64,000 nt of DNA from Geodermatophilus pulveris (GCF_900188375.1 NZ_FZOO01000002.1:186001-250000); one strand, 5' to 3'; shown: positions 35,026-44,894, counted from the first letter of the stretch. Numbers and translations are program-made. Notes: generated by a model not told the origin, from the letters alone.

Positions 35026-35484
35026 ATGAAGGAACGAATTGCAGTCCTACGCGCCACCCTCCAACCCGGAGACGCCGCGTCCTCCGGTGGTACGAGCCCG
35101 CGTCAAGTGAAGACCACGCTGCTACAGATGGGTTACGCGCAATTAGACCTCAGGGGCGCCCTGCTCGACGACGCACGGATGGATGCGGTGCTCTTCGTGG
35201 AAGACGACGCCGAGTTCCTTGCCGCCGCTGCCTCCGACGTGGAACTACTTCATCAAGCAGGCGGCCCCTACCACCACGAGGTGACGCTCGGCGATGGTCA
35301 GCTGACGATCGCGGCATCGTCTGACGCTGGCCAGGTGGCCGTGAAGTTCGCGCTGTTCCCACAGCTGAATGCTGCTAACCGGGTCGAACATGAAGTGGTT
35401 CTCAGTAGAGATCAGTACGTTTGGTGGTGGCGTAGCCTGGCTCGCCAGTTAGAGGTACTTGCGGGAATTGGACGAGCCCGCTGA
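35026..35484 (+). CDS. Unknown 152-residue protein, immunity candidate for effector 2
   Basis: Starts 10 nt after the effector 2 stop with GAGGATG upstream. It is an acidic alpha/beta protein without membrane or signal segments (QVKTTLLQMGYAQLDLRG near residue 28, WWWRSLARQLEVLAGIG near the end). Base composition matches the low-GC tip of effector 2 and differs from the rest of the window, so the two were probably acquired together. By position it is a cognate immunity protein; I do not recognise the family. Confidence 0.6.
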   Translation: MKERIAVLRATLQPGDAASSGGTSPRQVKTTLLQMGYAQLDLRGALLDDARMDAVLFVEDDAEFLAAAASDVELLHQAGGPYHHEVTLGDGQLTIAASSDAGQVAVKFALFPQLNAANRVEHEVVLSRDQYVWWWRSLARQLEVLAGIGRAR

Positions 35485-35641
35485 ATATCCGACGCGAGTC
35501 ACACGGTGCCATCCCGACCGTGCTGGCGATGCGCGTCATCGAGTCGTCTGCACATGCCACCCCGGGCGAGGGTGGAATGAGCATTCCCACAGAATCTTGC
35601 AGGGCACAGGCTGATACACATCAGCGGTATGCTCATACTTT

Positions 35642-35683
35642 GCGGCCTACGAGAGGCCGCTGCCGAGAGCCGTTCTAACGGCT
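35642..35683. terminator. Tandem stem-loops between convergent operons
   Basis: GCGGCCT (35642-35648) pairs with AGGCCGC (35654-35660) over a 5-nt loop, and AGCCGT (35668-35673) pairs with ACGGCT (35678-35683) over TCTA. Both lie between the effector 2 cassette and the leftward eCIS operon and can fold on either strand. No U-run follows, as is common in actinobacteria, so a bidirectional terminator is likely. Confidence 0.55.
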
Positions 35684-35751
35684 TGCCCCCCAACGCGCAG
35701 TTGGTGACGACAGTTAGGCCCGCACGTATTTCGCTGACCACAGGACAAGAG

Positions 35752-38124
35752 TCAGGACCGCCGCCGCTTGCGCGACTGCGCGGCCGATGCCGGCGAGGGT
35801 TCGAACTCCACCTCGAGGCCCCACCCGAGCGGGAGGTGCTCGGAGAGCGCGGCCTCGAGGTTGCGCCGGCGCAGCGCCTCGTGGAGGTCGTGGTACACGC
35901 CCATCTCGGAGTCGTCGTCCGCCCCCTCGCGGATCTCCTCGGCGCAGTCGTCGGCGAGCCGGCAGTAGTCCGGCCGGCCGTACCGCAGGCTCGCGAACCT
36001 CGGCTCCACCGCAGCGGTCCTGTCCTCGGCGGTCCCGTCACCCGGTGCGGCGAGGGCCAGGTCGGGCTGGCAGGCGTACCGCCTGGGCGTGCGCGAGTCG
36101 GCCGGCACGGAGCAGTACCGCAGGCAGCCCACCTGACGTCGCTGGACGTCCATCCTCGCCGTGAAGATCGAGTTCTCGCCCAGTTCGACGGCGTGCGCGC
36201 ACGTGCGGCCGATGACCGTGGAGTCGACGACGGTGAGCATGGCATGCGCGCGGCGTCCATTGGGCGCCGCGATGGCGTCCCCCTCCGAGGTCGTGGAGTC
36301 GACGATGCTCGTGCTGACGTGCAGCCGTACCGGGTCGGCGTTGACCTCGTCGCGCTGGACGACGATGGTCCCGACGATGCTGTGGTCCACGTCCACACAG
36401 GTCGTCTGGAGCTGCACCGGGGGCTCCTCGGGCGCCGGGTACCCGCGGCGCCCGTGCCGGTTCCTCGGGCGGTGGGTGAGGACGAGGCTCGCCTCCTCAC
36501 CGTTGGACGGCTCGCAGGCCGCGTCGATCTCCCAGCCGGGGACGAACGTGCAGTGCCGGACCACGACCTCGGCCGGGTCACCCGACACCCGGACGGCGTG
36601 CCCGGCGACCATCAGCCCGTCGAGGACCACCCGACTCCGGGTGCCGCAGCGCACCTGCATGTCGTCGATGTCCTCGCTGCGGGCCGGCAGGAGGATGGTC
36701 GGCCGGCAGCCGACGGCGGCGCGGATCTCCAGGGTGTGGTCGGCGGCGACGTCGACGTCGACCGGCTCGACGTACAACCCGCTGTCGCCGAGCTCGACGA
36801 CGGCGTGCAGCGGCGGCCGGTCGGACCGCTGCAGGGCGCGGACGGCGTCCGTGACGACGGTCCCGCCACCACCGGCGTGGATCCGGACGACCGCGTGGGA
36901 GCGGCCGATGTCGTCGGGGTACTGCGCCTCGAGGACGAGACGGTTGAGTCGGATGCGTCCGGCCCCGGCAGCCGCCGTGTCGAGCAGCTGGAGGGCCTCG
37001 TCGTCCAGGGCGCCGAGGTCCACCGGTCCCTCCCACAGGTCGTGTGCCTGGATGACCCGGTTGAGCGCTGCGCACAGGCGGGCCCTGGGGCTCTCGGGCT
37101 CGGCGAGCGCCGCGACCACGTCCGGCCCCAGGAGCCCGCGGAGGAACTCGCTGAAGTCGCCGACGTCGGTCAGCAGGAGGCGGGGGAACCCCGCGCTGAC
37201 GTGGTGTGACCGGAACAGGGAGGCGGCGACAGGGACCCCGGGAGCGGGACGGGGGTACTCGCCGCCGCCGATGGCCATGGGGAAGCCGTGGCAGTACGAG
37301 GCGGTCAGCTGTCCGACGTCGTACTGCTCGGGGAACATCACGCGCCCCCGCCCGGGGTCGACCGCGACCTCGTCGCCGAACACCTCCTCCCAGGTGTCGA
37401 GGTCCCTGACGACGATCCGCTCCGCGGCGACGGGGACGCCGTCCTCGTACAGGTGCAGGCTCCTGCCCTCCCCGTAGTAGCGCGTCACCTCCCCTTGGAA
37501 GGCGGTGGTCGCCAGCGGGCGCACCACGGCCGGCCGGGTCGAGCCGTCCTCGTCGACCGGAGGGTCGGCGCAGGTGAACAGCGGTGCGTCGTTGCCGAGC
37601 ACGCTGAGCCGGTAGGCGTTGGCGGGCCGCCCCCGCCGCACACGGTCGGGACGGACGTAGGTCAGGGGCCACGACGGCAGTCGCCACGCGCGGACCGTCA
37701 CGGAGTGCTCCGTGGCCCCGGCGCACTCCCCGGCGTCGGGTCCGTCGCAGACGACCGCGGACCAGCCGCTGACGGTCGCCACCAGGTCGTCCAGGACCCC
37801 GCGGGTGCCCTTGCGACGGCGCAGCCGGAGCGCGTCGGCCACGGCCCGGCGGGGCACCAGCGGGGCGGGCTCGGCGCCGTCCCGGTCCGGGCGCCCCTCG
37901 GGGACGGGCAGCCACCGGTAGCCGACGAGGTCGCCGAGGTACGGGACGACCCAGGGTCGGCAGGTCTCGATGAACAGATCGGCGTACATGCGCCGGACGT
38001 CGTCCTCGACCAGGTCCGCCTCCTCACCCAGGACCCGCAGGAGGTCGCGCAGCGGGTACCCCTGATCGGCGTCGTGCGTGCGGATCACGGCGGGGAGGAG
38101 CTCGACGAAGCGGTCGGCCGTCAC
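35752..38124 (-). CDS. eCIS baseplate/tail protein: P2 gpI-like N-terminus with beta-helix-like body
   Basis: A 790-residue protein, last gene of the structural operon. The first 120 residues (LLPAVIRTHDADQGYPLRDLL, VPYLGDLVGYRWLP, RKGTRGVLDDLVATVSGWSA) match phage tail protein I-type baseplate wedge proteins. From about residue 400 it shows repeating short beta stretches (LHAVVELGDSGLYVEP, SRVVLDGLMVAGHAVRV, VQLQTTCVDVDHSIVGTIVV), like a right-handed beta-helix. This may be the fibre or receptor-facing part, or a wedge with a surface decoration. GTG 38124 overlaps the previous stop as GTGA. The tail end is basic (QSRKRRRS). Confidence 0.75.
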   Translation of the reverse strand: MTADRFVELLPAVIRTHDADQGYPLRDLLRVLGEEADLVEDDVRRMYADLFIETCRPWVVPYLGDLVGYRWLPVPEGRPDRDGAEPAPLVPRRAVADALRLRRRKGTRGVLDDLVATVSGWSAVVCDGPDAGECAGATEHSVTVRAWRLPSWPLTYVRPDRVRRGRPANAYRLSVLGNDAPLFTCADPPVDEDGSTRPAVVRPLATTAFQGEVTRYYGEGRSLHLYEDGVPVAAERIVVRDLDTWEEVFGDEVAVDPGRGRVMFPEQYDVGQLTASYCHGFPMAIGGGEYPRPAPGVPVAASLFRSHHVSAGFPRLLLTDVGDFSEFLRGLLGPDVVAALAEPESPRARLCAALNRVIQAHDLWEGPVDLGALDDEALQLLDTAAAGAGRIRLNRLVLEAQYPDDIGRSHAVVRIHAGGGGTVVTDAVRALQRSDRPPLHAVVELGDSGLYVEPVDVDVAADHTLEIRAAVGCRPTILLPARSEDIDDMQVRCGTRSRVVLDGLMVAGHAVRVSGDPAEVVVRHCTFVPGWEIDAACEPSNGEEASLVLTHRPRNRHGRRGYPAPEEPPVQLQTTCVDVDHSIVGTIVVQRDEVNADPVRLHVSTSIVDSTTSEGDAIAAPNGRRAHAMLTVVDSTVIGRTCAHAVELGENSIFTARMDVQRRQVGCLRYCSVPADSRTPRRYACQPDLALAAPGDGTAEDRTAAVEPRFASLRYGRPDYCRLADDCAEEIREGADDDSEMGVYHDLHEALRRRNLEAALSEHLPLGWGLEVEFEPSPASAAQSRKRRRS

Positions 38125-41120
38125 GGTCGTACCTCCTCCGGGACCTGCTCGAGCAGGAGGGTGGCGGGGGCGTCGGACAGGTACGCGATCTGCGAGGCAT
38201 CGACCGACGGAGGGGCCGGCAGCCCGACGGCCCCGGCAGGGCCGACGTCGAGCAGCGCGAGCGCCTCGGCGGCCACGTCGGCCGGCAGGTTCGGTGCATC
38301 CGGGGTCCCCGGGTCGATGGTGCCGAAGGCGAGGAGGTCCACCCAGGCCACCCCGCGGACGCCCTGGAGGACGGCCACCGCCTCCCCTGGGTAGGGCACC
38401 TGCCCGATCTCGCGCGCGGCGAACCCGAACACCGCGAACAGCGCCTCCCGGAGCCGGGGCTGCACGGTCTCCCAGAGGTGGTCGGGTGCCAGCCGGATGC
38501 GGGCCCGCATCGCCAGGAGGAGCGCCGTGCGGACCGCGATGGTGACCGTGGCCTCGGGAGCACCGCGCGTGCGGAGTGGCCCGCCCTCCGGCGGGTCCTC
38601 CAGGCCGCCGAGGCGCGCCAGCGCCCGGCGCAGGTCCGCGAGCACCGACGATCCGGTCAACGGTGCGTCGTCCACCCCGGCGACGGTGAGCGTGTAGGCG
38701 CTGGCCGGTCCGTGCGAGGGATCGATGCGTGCCTTGCCGATGCCGGCGAAGGCGCGAGCGAAGTCCTCGAGGTCGACCGCGGAGACCAGCCGGTCGAGGG
38801 CGATCAGACCGGTGGCAGCGCGCTGCCGGATCGCCTCGAGCTCGTCCGGGTCCGCTCCGCCGGCTGCGGGGGCCGGGTTGGTCACGCCCGTGACACCGGT
38901 GGGGCGGGAGGCCAGCACGCTGATCTGCCCCGCCCGGACGTTCCCGGCCGCCCCGAGCCCGGTCCGGTAGAGAGCACGGACGTCGTTCTGACCCGTGGGC
39001 AGCCGCGCGCCCAGGCCGAACGTGACCGCCGTACCGCCCTCGTCGGTCCGCGTCACGTAGCGGCGCTCACCCGGCAGGACCGCCGCGGCGTTCGGGGCCT
39101 CCTGCCAGCGCAGGTCCTGGACGCGGACCTCGAGGGTGGAGCGCACGCCGCTCGACGAGGGGGCGGAGACGTGGGTGAGCGGCGCGTGCGCGAGCGGGAA
39201 GGTCTGCAGACGTCGGCTGGCGTCCCCGCCGCCGAGCGCCTCCGCGCGGCTCTCCCCGTGGGTGGCCGGCACGACGTTGCCGAGGACCTGCACGCTCTGC
39301 CGCCGGTACCGGTAGGCCAGCCCCGTCCCGGCGAAGGTGAGCACCGTGTGCACCGTGTCCTGCGTCGCCTGACCGGCGACGTCCTCGGCGACCCGGTGCT
39401 CGACGGCGGACACCATGACCACCTCGGTGCCGGACACGCCGGTGACCCCGGCCCCGGGATCACCGTCCTCCGGCCCCAGGTCGGTGCGCTCTCCGGTGAC
39501 GACGAGCCGTCGGCCCGGCAGCAGGCCCGGGTGGTACCCGTCGAGCTCCATCTGCGCACCCGAGACCGCAGCCTCCTCGGGGACGTCGGCGAGGTCGAGT
39601 GGCTCGCTGTGGGCGAGGACCACCGTCCGGCGCGCCGGCCCGTGCGTGGACACCGACTCACGCCACGCCCGGTCGAGGGTGAGCACGGTGACCCGCACCG
39701 GCAGGTTGAAGGCCACCCGCGACTCCGTCCGGACCTCTCGCACCTCGTAGGTCTGCACCCCGGGGAGGCTGGTGTCACCGTTGCCGTCCCCGGACGCGGC
39801 CTCCCCCGGTGGCGGCAGGATGACGACGAAACTGCCGGGCAGGACGGTGTCGTAGACGGCGTCGAGGGCGATCTCCTCCGGGTCCAGCGGGACGACGGCG
39901 CCGCTGAGCAGGGGAACCGGCGCTCCATCAGCCGCCACTCCGCCATCACCGCCGACCGCGGGCTCGGCGTCGGCCACACCGGTGCCGTCGACGTCCCACT
40001 CCCTGTACTGGGACACCACCTGCCGCTCGGGGTCGAAGACCCACGGGAGCAGCGACGCGCTGTGCCCGTGCAGGGCCGTCCTCACCCGCATGGCGTGGAC
40101 GCTGACGGCTGCGGGCGGGTCGTCACCGACGGTCCCGCCGAGAGCGGCGGCGAGACTCCCGCGCAGCGCCGGATAGGCGCTCTCCAGCATGCCGTAGCCC
40201 GCGTAGGAGTCCTTCCCGAGGATGGCCGAGGGGTCGAGCTCCAGCTCCTCCCGCGCGGCCGCGAAGACGGCGGGCTCCTTGAGCAGTGCCTGCAGGACGG
40301 CGGCGCTGAGGGTGGTCGGCACGCGGCGCTGGGTGACCGTCGCCGACTCCTCCAGGACCACCCGGGTGCGGTCCTCGGTGGCCGGGGATGCGGCCCGCAC
40401 TGCCTCGACAGCGGCCACGGTCCGGAGGTGGCAGGTGTCGTCGATCCTGACGACGAGGGGGCTGCCCTTCACCAGGCCGGTCGCGGTTCCCCGGAGGTGG
40501 AGCTCGGCGACGTCCGGGGTGACGCGCTGCGGCGCGGTCAGCCGGGGTCGCAGCACGTTCCAGCGCGGACGCCCGGTCAGCGCCTCGCCGGTCTCGAACG
40601 CCTGCATCGTCTCCCCGGGCCCCGGCTGGCTGTAGGCACGGGTACCGGCCGGCACCTCGAGCACCGCCTCCGGGTCGACGTCGGCGAGGGTGAAGGCCAG
40701 GTGGACGTCGGCGGCCACCCCCGGCCGGGGGGTGTAGCCCACGAGTCGGCTCAGCTCGACGGCCGAGCGGTGCTGCCGGCAGGTGCGCAGGTAGTGCTCG
40801 TTGACCAGGCGGTCGGTGTAGAAGCCCAGGACGTGGCCCACGCAGGCCCACCCGTCGAGCAGAGCGAGCGCCGGGTCGAGAGGCACGTCGGTGTGCCGGG
40901 CGGTGAGGGAGCTCAGCGCCGGCAGGTCCGCGGCCGAGAGCCGCAGGCGCATCCGATCGAGCGCGACCGGATGCGCCGACCGGGCGACCGTCAGCGCCGT
41001 CCGACCGGGTGGCGGCACGCTCTGCGTCGCGGCGGCCGGGCAGCGGCCGCAGTGGGTCACCGGCCCGCTCGCTCCGCCGCAGCCGCACCCGGTGCCGCCA
41101 ACTCCGCCGGAGGTGTTCAC
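38121..41120 (-). CDS. eCIS putative baseplate assembly protein (second baseplate J-like)
   Basis: A 999-residue protein. The N-terminal region (DLPALSSLTARHTDVPLDPALALLDGW, LGFYTDRLVNEHYLRT) and the C-terminal ARAFAGIGKARIDPSHG ... VPYPGEAVAVLQGVRGV are those of the large putative baseplate assembly proteins next to gpJ in phage-tail-like loci. The central 400 residues are beta-rich and variable. It would form the baseplate wedge with the 1023-residue gene upstream, matching the Afp11/Afp12 pair of known eCIS. GTG 41120 overlaps the upstream stop as GTGA, and the same overlap links it to the next gene. Confidence 0.8.
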   Translation of the reverse strand: MNTSGGVGGTGCGCGGASGPVTHCGRCPAAATQSVPPPGRTALTVARSAHPVALDRMRLRLSAADLPALSSLTARHTDVPLDPALALLDGWACVGHVLGFYTDRLVNEHYLRTCRQHRSAVELSRLVGYTPRPGVAADVHLAFTLADVDPEAVLEVPAGTRAYSQPGPGETMQAFETGEALTGRPRWNVLRPRLTAPQRVTPDVAELHLRGTATGLVKGSPLVVRIDDTCHLRTVAAVEAVRAASPATEDRTRVVLEESATVTQRRVPTTLSAAVLQALLKEPAVFAAAREELELDPSAILGKDSYAGYGMLESAYPALRGSLAAALGGTVGDDPPAAVSVHAMRVRTALHGHSASLLPWVFDPERQVVSQYREWDVDGTGVADAEPAVGGDGGVAADGAPVPLLSGAVVPLDPEEIALDAVYDTVLPGSFVVILPPPGEAASGDGNGDTSLPGVQTYEVREVRTESRVAFNLPVRVTVLTLDRAWRESVSTHGPARRTVVLAHSEPLDLADVPEEAAVSGAQMELDGYHPGLLPGRRLVVTGERTDLGPEDGDPGAGVTGVSGTEVVMVSAVEHRVAEDVAGQATQDTVHTVLTFAGTGLAYRYRRQSVQVLGNVVPATHGESRAEALGGGDASRRLQTFPLAHAPLTHVSAPSSSGVRSTLEVRVQDLRWQEAPNAAAVLPGERRYVTRTDEGGTAVTFGLGARLPTGQNDVRALYRTGLGAAGNVRAGQISVLASRPTGVTGVTNPAPAAGGADPDELEAIRQRAATGLIALDRLVSAVDLEDFARAFAGIGKARIDPSHGPASAYTLTVAGVDDAPLTGSSVLADLRRALARLGGLEDPPEGGPLRTRGAPEATVTIAVRTALLLAMRARIRLAPDHLWETVQPRLREALFAVFGFAAREIGQVPYPGEAVAVLQGVRGVAWVDLLAFGTIDPGTPDAPNLPADVAAEALALLDVGPAGAVGLPAPPSVDASQIAYLSDAPATLLLEQVPEEVRP

Positions 41121-44100
41121 GGGGCCACCTCCACGTGGATCGTCAGGGAGCCGTTCTCGGGGAGGTCGGGGTCGTCGTCCAGCCGGGCGATCTCCGTCTC
41201 GGCCATGGCCAGGACGTCGCCCTCGGGGAGCTCCGGTTGGGGGGCTGCCCCGTCCGGCTCGTCGGCGGTGCGGCGGGCCAGGTGCGTGATCCGTCCCCAG
41301 GCGATCCCGGGAACGGCGTGCACGACCCCGAGGAGCGCGCTGATCGCCACCGGCTGGCCGAACGTCAGGGCATCGGGGTGGAAGAAGCCGCGGGTCCCGT
41401 CGGGCAGCACCCGGTTGCTCAACCGGTCCAGCAGTGCGGTGCGCAGCGCACCGGGCTGGTGACCGGGGAGCGGACCCACCTCGACGGTGAGGTCGAGTGG
41501 CACGTAGCGGGGAGGCTCCACCCGGACGGTGTGGCCGATCCGCCGGTAGCGCTCGAGGTGCTCCGCGACGCGACTGCACAGGGCCGGCGCGTCCGCCGAC
41601 GTGCCCAACGGGTCGACACGGACGGTGACGACCGTCGGCATCGCCCCCGCCGTCGCCTTCCGCGCGGCACCCCTCCGCCCCCCTGCTCTCTCGGCCGGTG
41701 CGGCCTCGACCGCCACGGTGGCGACCGCCCGCTGCACCGAGTCGGCGAAGTCGCGGAGGACGATGGCCGCGTAGTCCTCGGCCACGACGGCCCGCTCCAG
41801 CCGGGTCCGGAAGGCGTGCGGCGCCAGCAGCCGCACCTCGTCCACCGGCTCGGGGTCCGTACCGCCGTGGGCCGGCAGCGGGTTGGACACGCCGGTGATA
41901 GCGCCGCCGCTGATCTCCCCGCGGAGGACGACGTGCGCGATGGCGCCGTGCCCCACGTTGCCGGCCAGGCCGCCGCCGCTGCGGTAGGACAGCAGCATCC
42001 GCGCGCCCGGCTCGGGCCGGGCGCCGAACTGCCCGTCGCCGAAGCGCAGGTGCGCCGCGCCGTCGTCGTCCGGCTCGACGACGACGTGGCGGTCGGCCGG
42101 CCCGCTGCCGAGCAGGTCACGACGAGCCTCCCACCGCTCGTAGCGCAGGGTGACCGGCCACGTCATCGTCGGGTCGGGCGGTCGCTCGACGAGGTCCTGA
42201 CCCGGCCGTGGCCAGGACACCGGGCCGTAGACCGCGAGGGCCGGGACGGCCCGCCGGGGGTCCTGGCGGAGCGCGGCGCCGGCCGGGACACCGTCGCTCA
42301 GCGGCTCCCGGAAGACGACCGGACCGCGGTCCAGCACCGGTTCGTACGCCGGGCCGCGGACCGGCCGCTCGGCCACCGTCCCCTCCCTGGTGCAGCACAG
42401 CTCCACGTCGTCGGCCGGGACCACCGCGTACCGGGCGGGGAAGGGCACTGCGACGGTCGAGCGCCCGCCGTGCCGCAGCTCGACCGGCCCGGGCTGGCGG
42501 ATGGTGCGTCCGTGGTCGGCGAGGACGACGTTGCCACGCACCACCGTGACGTCGGTCAGCGGCGCGCACTCCGGGGGCGGGCCGGGGGCCGAGAGGACCA
42601 GGGGGAACGGCAGGGCGTCAGCCGGATCCCACCTCACCTCCACGACGGGCACCTCCCGGAGCCGGTCCCATCCCGGCTGCACGTCGGTGAGGCGCACGGC
42701 GTGCCGGTGTGCCGGGTCGGCGTCGGCGGCCACGCCGGTCCGGGGCCCGAGCACCTCCTCGAACACGAGGACGTCCCCGGGACGGAGGTGGCGCAGGTCG
42801 CGCCGGGACGACTCGGCGTCCCACCCGTCCTGGAGGGTGGCGGTGGTCGCGCCGGCGGGCAGGCAGCAGTCGAGCAGCCCCCACGTGTAGCAGGAGATGG
42901 CGTTGTGCGCCTCGTGCAGTCGCAGGCGCATCGGCCCACCGAGTTCCTCGGGGAACAGGTGCTCCAGCTGTTCCCGGTTGCCCGCGGCCAGCCGCGCACC
43001 GGTCAGCGCGGTCAGGGCGCCGTACCGCTCGAGGGCCTCCCGGGCCGCCTCCTGCGTCCGGACGAGGAAGCCGGGCGCCCGCAGGAGCTGACCCAGCCGG
43101 TCGGCCAGGGTGCCGACGAGCCCGGGGAGGTCCTCGTCGTCGAGGTCCTCACGGTCGAGCAGCCGCCGGTCCGCCTCGGTCAGCGTCGAGCGGATGTAGT
43201 CCGTGCGGGGGTCGTCGTCGTGCAGCAGCCTGTACCGGAGCCGGTCCGGGTCGACGACGTCTCCCGGGGTCACGGCGGCGGGGCCGGCGGGGAGCAGCGG
43301 CTCGAAGACCTCGTAGCTCCCCCGCGCGACGCGGTCGAGGTCGCGTGGGAGCAGCACGACCTGACCGGGCGCGACCCCCTTCGGCCGGGTGACGAAGGAC
43401 AGGGCGTCGGTGCTCACCACGGGATCGCCCTGCGCGGTGAGGCACACCCAGGTCCGGGCGTTGCACCCCTCGTGCATCGCGTGGTCGACGAGCCGGACGT
43501 GGCGCCGGACGGAGGTCCGCAGCCGGGCGGTGTCGAGGTAGGCCTCCGTGGACACCGCGTCCTGGGCGTAGCTGAGCCGGTCGGCCTCGTAGGCGAGGAC
43601 CTCGACGAGGGCGAGGTACAGGTCGGGGCTGTGCCGTTCCCGCCACCCCGGCAGCGTGGTGGCGAGGCGGTCGAGCAGCAGCTGGCGGAAGCTGCCGTAG
43701 TCCTTCGCGAGGTAGCTCAGCTCCGGGGTCGCCGCCGGGGGTCGGGCGCTCCCCGCGGTGGGGAGGCAGTCGACGTCCGTCGGCGTCCCGGCCACGAAGT
43801 GGAAGCCGGCCGACCGGTAGCGGGGATCGACGTCCCGGAGCGGGTGCCCCTCGGCGTCGACCAGCCGCACCGTGTACCGGGACTGGTCGCCGGGCTTGGT
43901 CAGGCGCACGACGACGACGTCGTCGCGGGCGGGGTCGGGCGCGGGGACGGGACGGAAGCCCGCGGCCCGCACGTCCCGGATCCGCGTCCCTCCCTCGATC
44001 CGGACGTTCTCCTCCGAGAACAGCGGCGGCTCTCCCGCCGGTGGCAGGGACCGCAGCAGGTGCAGGTGCAGCTCGCACTCCTCGCCGTTCTGCTCGACCT

Positions 44101-44188
44101 CCACGAAGTCGATGCCGTTGGTCCGCTCGGACCTGCGGACGTCGCGCCGCCGGTGGTCCTCGTGGCAGCGCAGCCCGGGCTCGCTCAC
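41117..44188 (-). CDS. eCIS baseplate J-like wedge protein
   Basis: A 1023-residue protein. LSYLAKDYGSFRQLLLDRLA and DLYLALVEVLAYEADRLSYAQDAVSTEAYL are the hallmark N-terminal motifs of gpJ/Afp11-like wedge proteins. The C-terminal part has RLERAVVAEDYAAIVLRDFADSVQRAVA and PRYVPLDLTVEVGPLPGHQPG, also typical of gpJ. This is the main scaffold of the baseplate that triggers contraction. GTG 44188 overlaps the gp25-like stop as GTGA. The middle region is longer than in classic gpJ. Confidence 0.85.
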   Translation of the reverse strand: MSEPGLRCHEDHRRRDVRRSERTNGIDFVEVEQNGEECELHLHLLRSLPPAGEPPLFSEENVRIEGGTRIRDVRAAGFRPVPAPDPARDDVVVVRLTKPGDQSRYTVRLVDAEGHPLRDVDPRYRSAGFHFVAGTPTDVDCLPTAGSARPPAATPELSYLAKDYGSFRQLLLDRLATTLPGWRERHSPDLYLALVEVLAYEADRLSYAQDAVSTEAYLDTARLRTSVRRHVRLVDHAMHEGCNARTWVCLTAQGDPVVSTDALSFVTRPKGVAPGQVVLLPRDLDRVARGSYEVFEPLLPAGPAAVTPGDVVDPDRLRYRLLHDDDPRTDYIRSTLTEADRRLLDREDLDDEDLPGLVGTLADRLGQLLRAPGFLVRTQEAAREALERYGALTALTGARLAAGNREQLEHLFPEELGGPMRLRLHEAHNAISCYTWGLLDCCLPAGATTATLQDGWDAESSRRDLRHLRPGDVLVFEEVLGPRTGVAADADPAHRHAVRLTDVQPGWDRLREVPVVEVRWDPADALPFPLVLSAPGPPPECAPLTDVTVVRGNVVLADHGRTIRQPGPVELRHGGRSTVAVPFPARYAVVPADDVELCCTREGTVAERPVRGPAYEPVLDRGPVVFREPLSDGVPAGAALRQDPRRAVPALAVYGPVSWPRPGQDLVERPPDPTMTWPVTLRYERWEARRDLLGSGPADRHVVVEPDDDGAAHLRFGDGQFGARPEPGARMLLSYRSGGGLAGNVGHGAIAHVVLRGEISGGAITGVSNPLPAHGGTDPEPVDEVRLLAPHAFRTRLERAVVAEDYAAIVLRDFADSVQRAVATVAVEAAPAERAGGRRGAARKATAGAMPTVVTVRVDPLGTSADAPALCSRVAEHLERYRRIGHTVRVEPPRYVPLDLTVEVGPLPGHQPGALRTALLDRLSNRVLPDGTRGFFHPDALTFGQPVAISALLGVVHAVPGIAWGRITHLARRTADEPDGAAPQPELPEGDVLAMAETEIARLDDDPDLPENGSLTIHVEVAP

Positions 44189-44556
44189 GGCAGGCCCTCC
44201 CTCTCGACGGGGACCGACCCCGCGTGCCCGGTGGCGAGGACGACGTAGGTCACGCTGACGGGCAGGGCCGCGTCCTCGCTGGTGGCCTCGGATCTCTCGA
44301 GGACGAGGACGTCGCCGAGCTCCCGTTGGACGGCGGCCTGCATCGTGAACTGCAGGGCGGCCGCGAGCTCGGGGCTGTTGGGCCCGAACACCAGCTGGCG
44401 CACCCCGCACCCGAAGCCGGGCCGGTTCACCCGCTCGCCGGGGTCGGTGAGGACCAACTGGAGCAGCATGTCGCGGACGTGGTCGTCCTCGGTGGTCTGC
44501 GCGGTCGCCCCGCGGCCGTCGTAGCGCCAGGGGAAGTCGACGTGCACCGGCCTCAC
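44185..44556 (-). CDS. eCIS gp25-like baseplate wedge protein
   Basis: A 123-residue protein of the GPW/gp25 family, a small wedge subunit that joins sheath and baseplate. Seen: FPWRYDGRGATAQTTEDDHVRDMLLQLVLTDPGERVNRPGFGCG in outline (residues 7-50) and LQFTMQAAVQRELGDVLVLE, the usual gp25 order. GTG 44556 overlaps the preceding stop (GTGA) and its own stop overlaps the baseplate J start. Placement directly before gpJ is the normal order. Confidence 0.88.
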   Translation of the reverse strand: MRPVHVDFPWRYDGRGATAQTTEDDHVRDMLLQLVLTDPGERVNRPGFGCGVRQLVFGPNSPELAAALQFTMQAAVQRELGDVLVLERSEATSEDAALPVSVTYVVLATGHAGSVPVEREGLP

Positions 44557-44894
44557 ATCCCGAAGACCCGCGTCTGGACGGCAGCGACGACCGGCGGCCC
44601 CTGGGGGACCTGCTCGACGCTCTGGCACAGTCCCTGCCCCGGGCCGGGCACCTGCACCACGGCCGGCTGCCCGTTGATGAACACGCGGGTGGCGGGCGAC
44701 CACCGGACCGTCACGCACGGCTGCGGTTTGGGGCCGGGGATGGTGAACGGGCACCCGGTCACGGTGTGCAGGTCGGCGGCGGTGAGGGCGGGGCCGGTCG
44801 TGCTGAGGACCCGCGTGTTGCCGGTCTGGGCCGTCGCGGGGGCGGCGTGGGTGCACTGGACGGTCGAACCGGCGGTGAGCAGGAAGCCGGGCAC
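44553..44894 (-). CDS. eCIS PAAR-like spike tip protein
   Basis: A 113-residue protein resembling the short PAAR-like tip proteins of eCIS loci (Afp10 position). MPGFLLTAGSTVQCTHAA opens it, GCPFTIPG and WSPATRVFINGQPAVVQ follow, and it closes with VAAVQTRVFGM. Conserved cysteines and His (CTHAA, TGCPF, QPCVTV) could bind the metal ion at the tip. GTG 44894 has GAGGGAGGAC upstream. It sits between the gpV spike and the gp25 wedge, as expected for the piercing tip. Confidence 0.8.
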   Translation of the reverse strand: MPGFLLTAGSTVQCTHAAPATAQTGNTRVLSTTGPALTAADLHTVTGCPFTIPGPKPQPCVTVRWSPATRVFINGQPAVVQVPGPGQGLCQSVEQVPQGPPVVAAVQTRVFGM

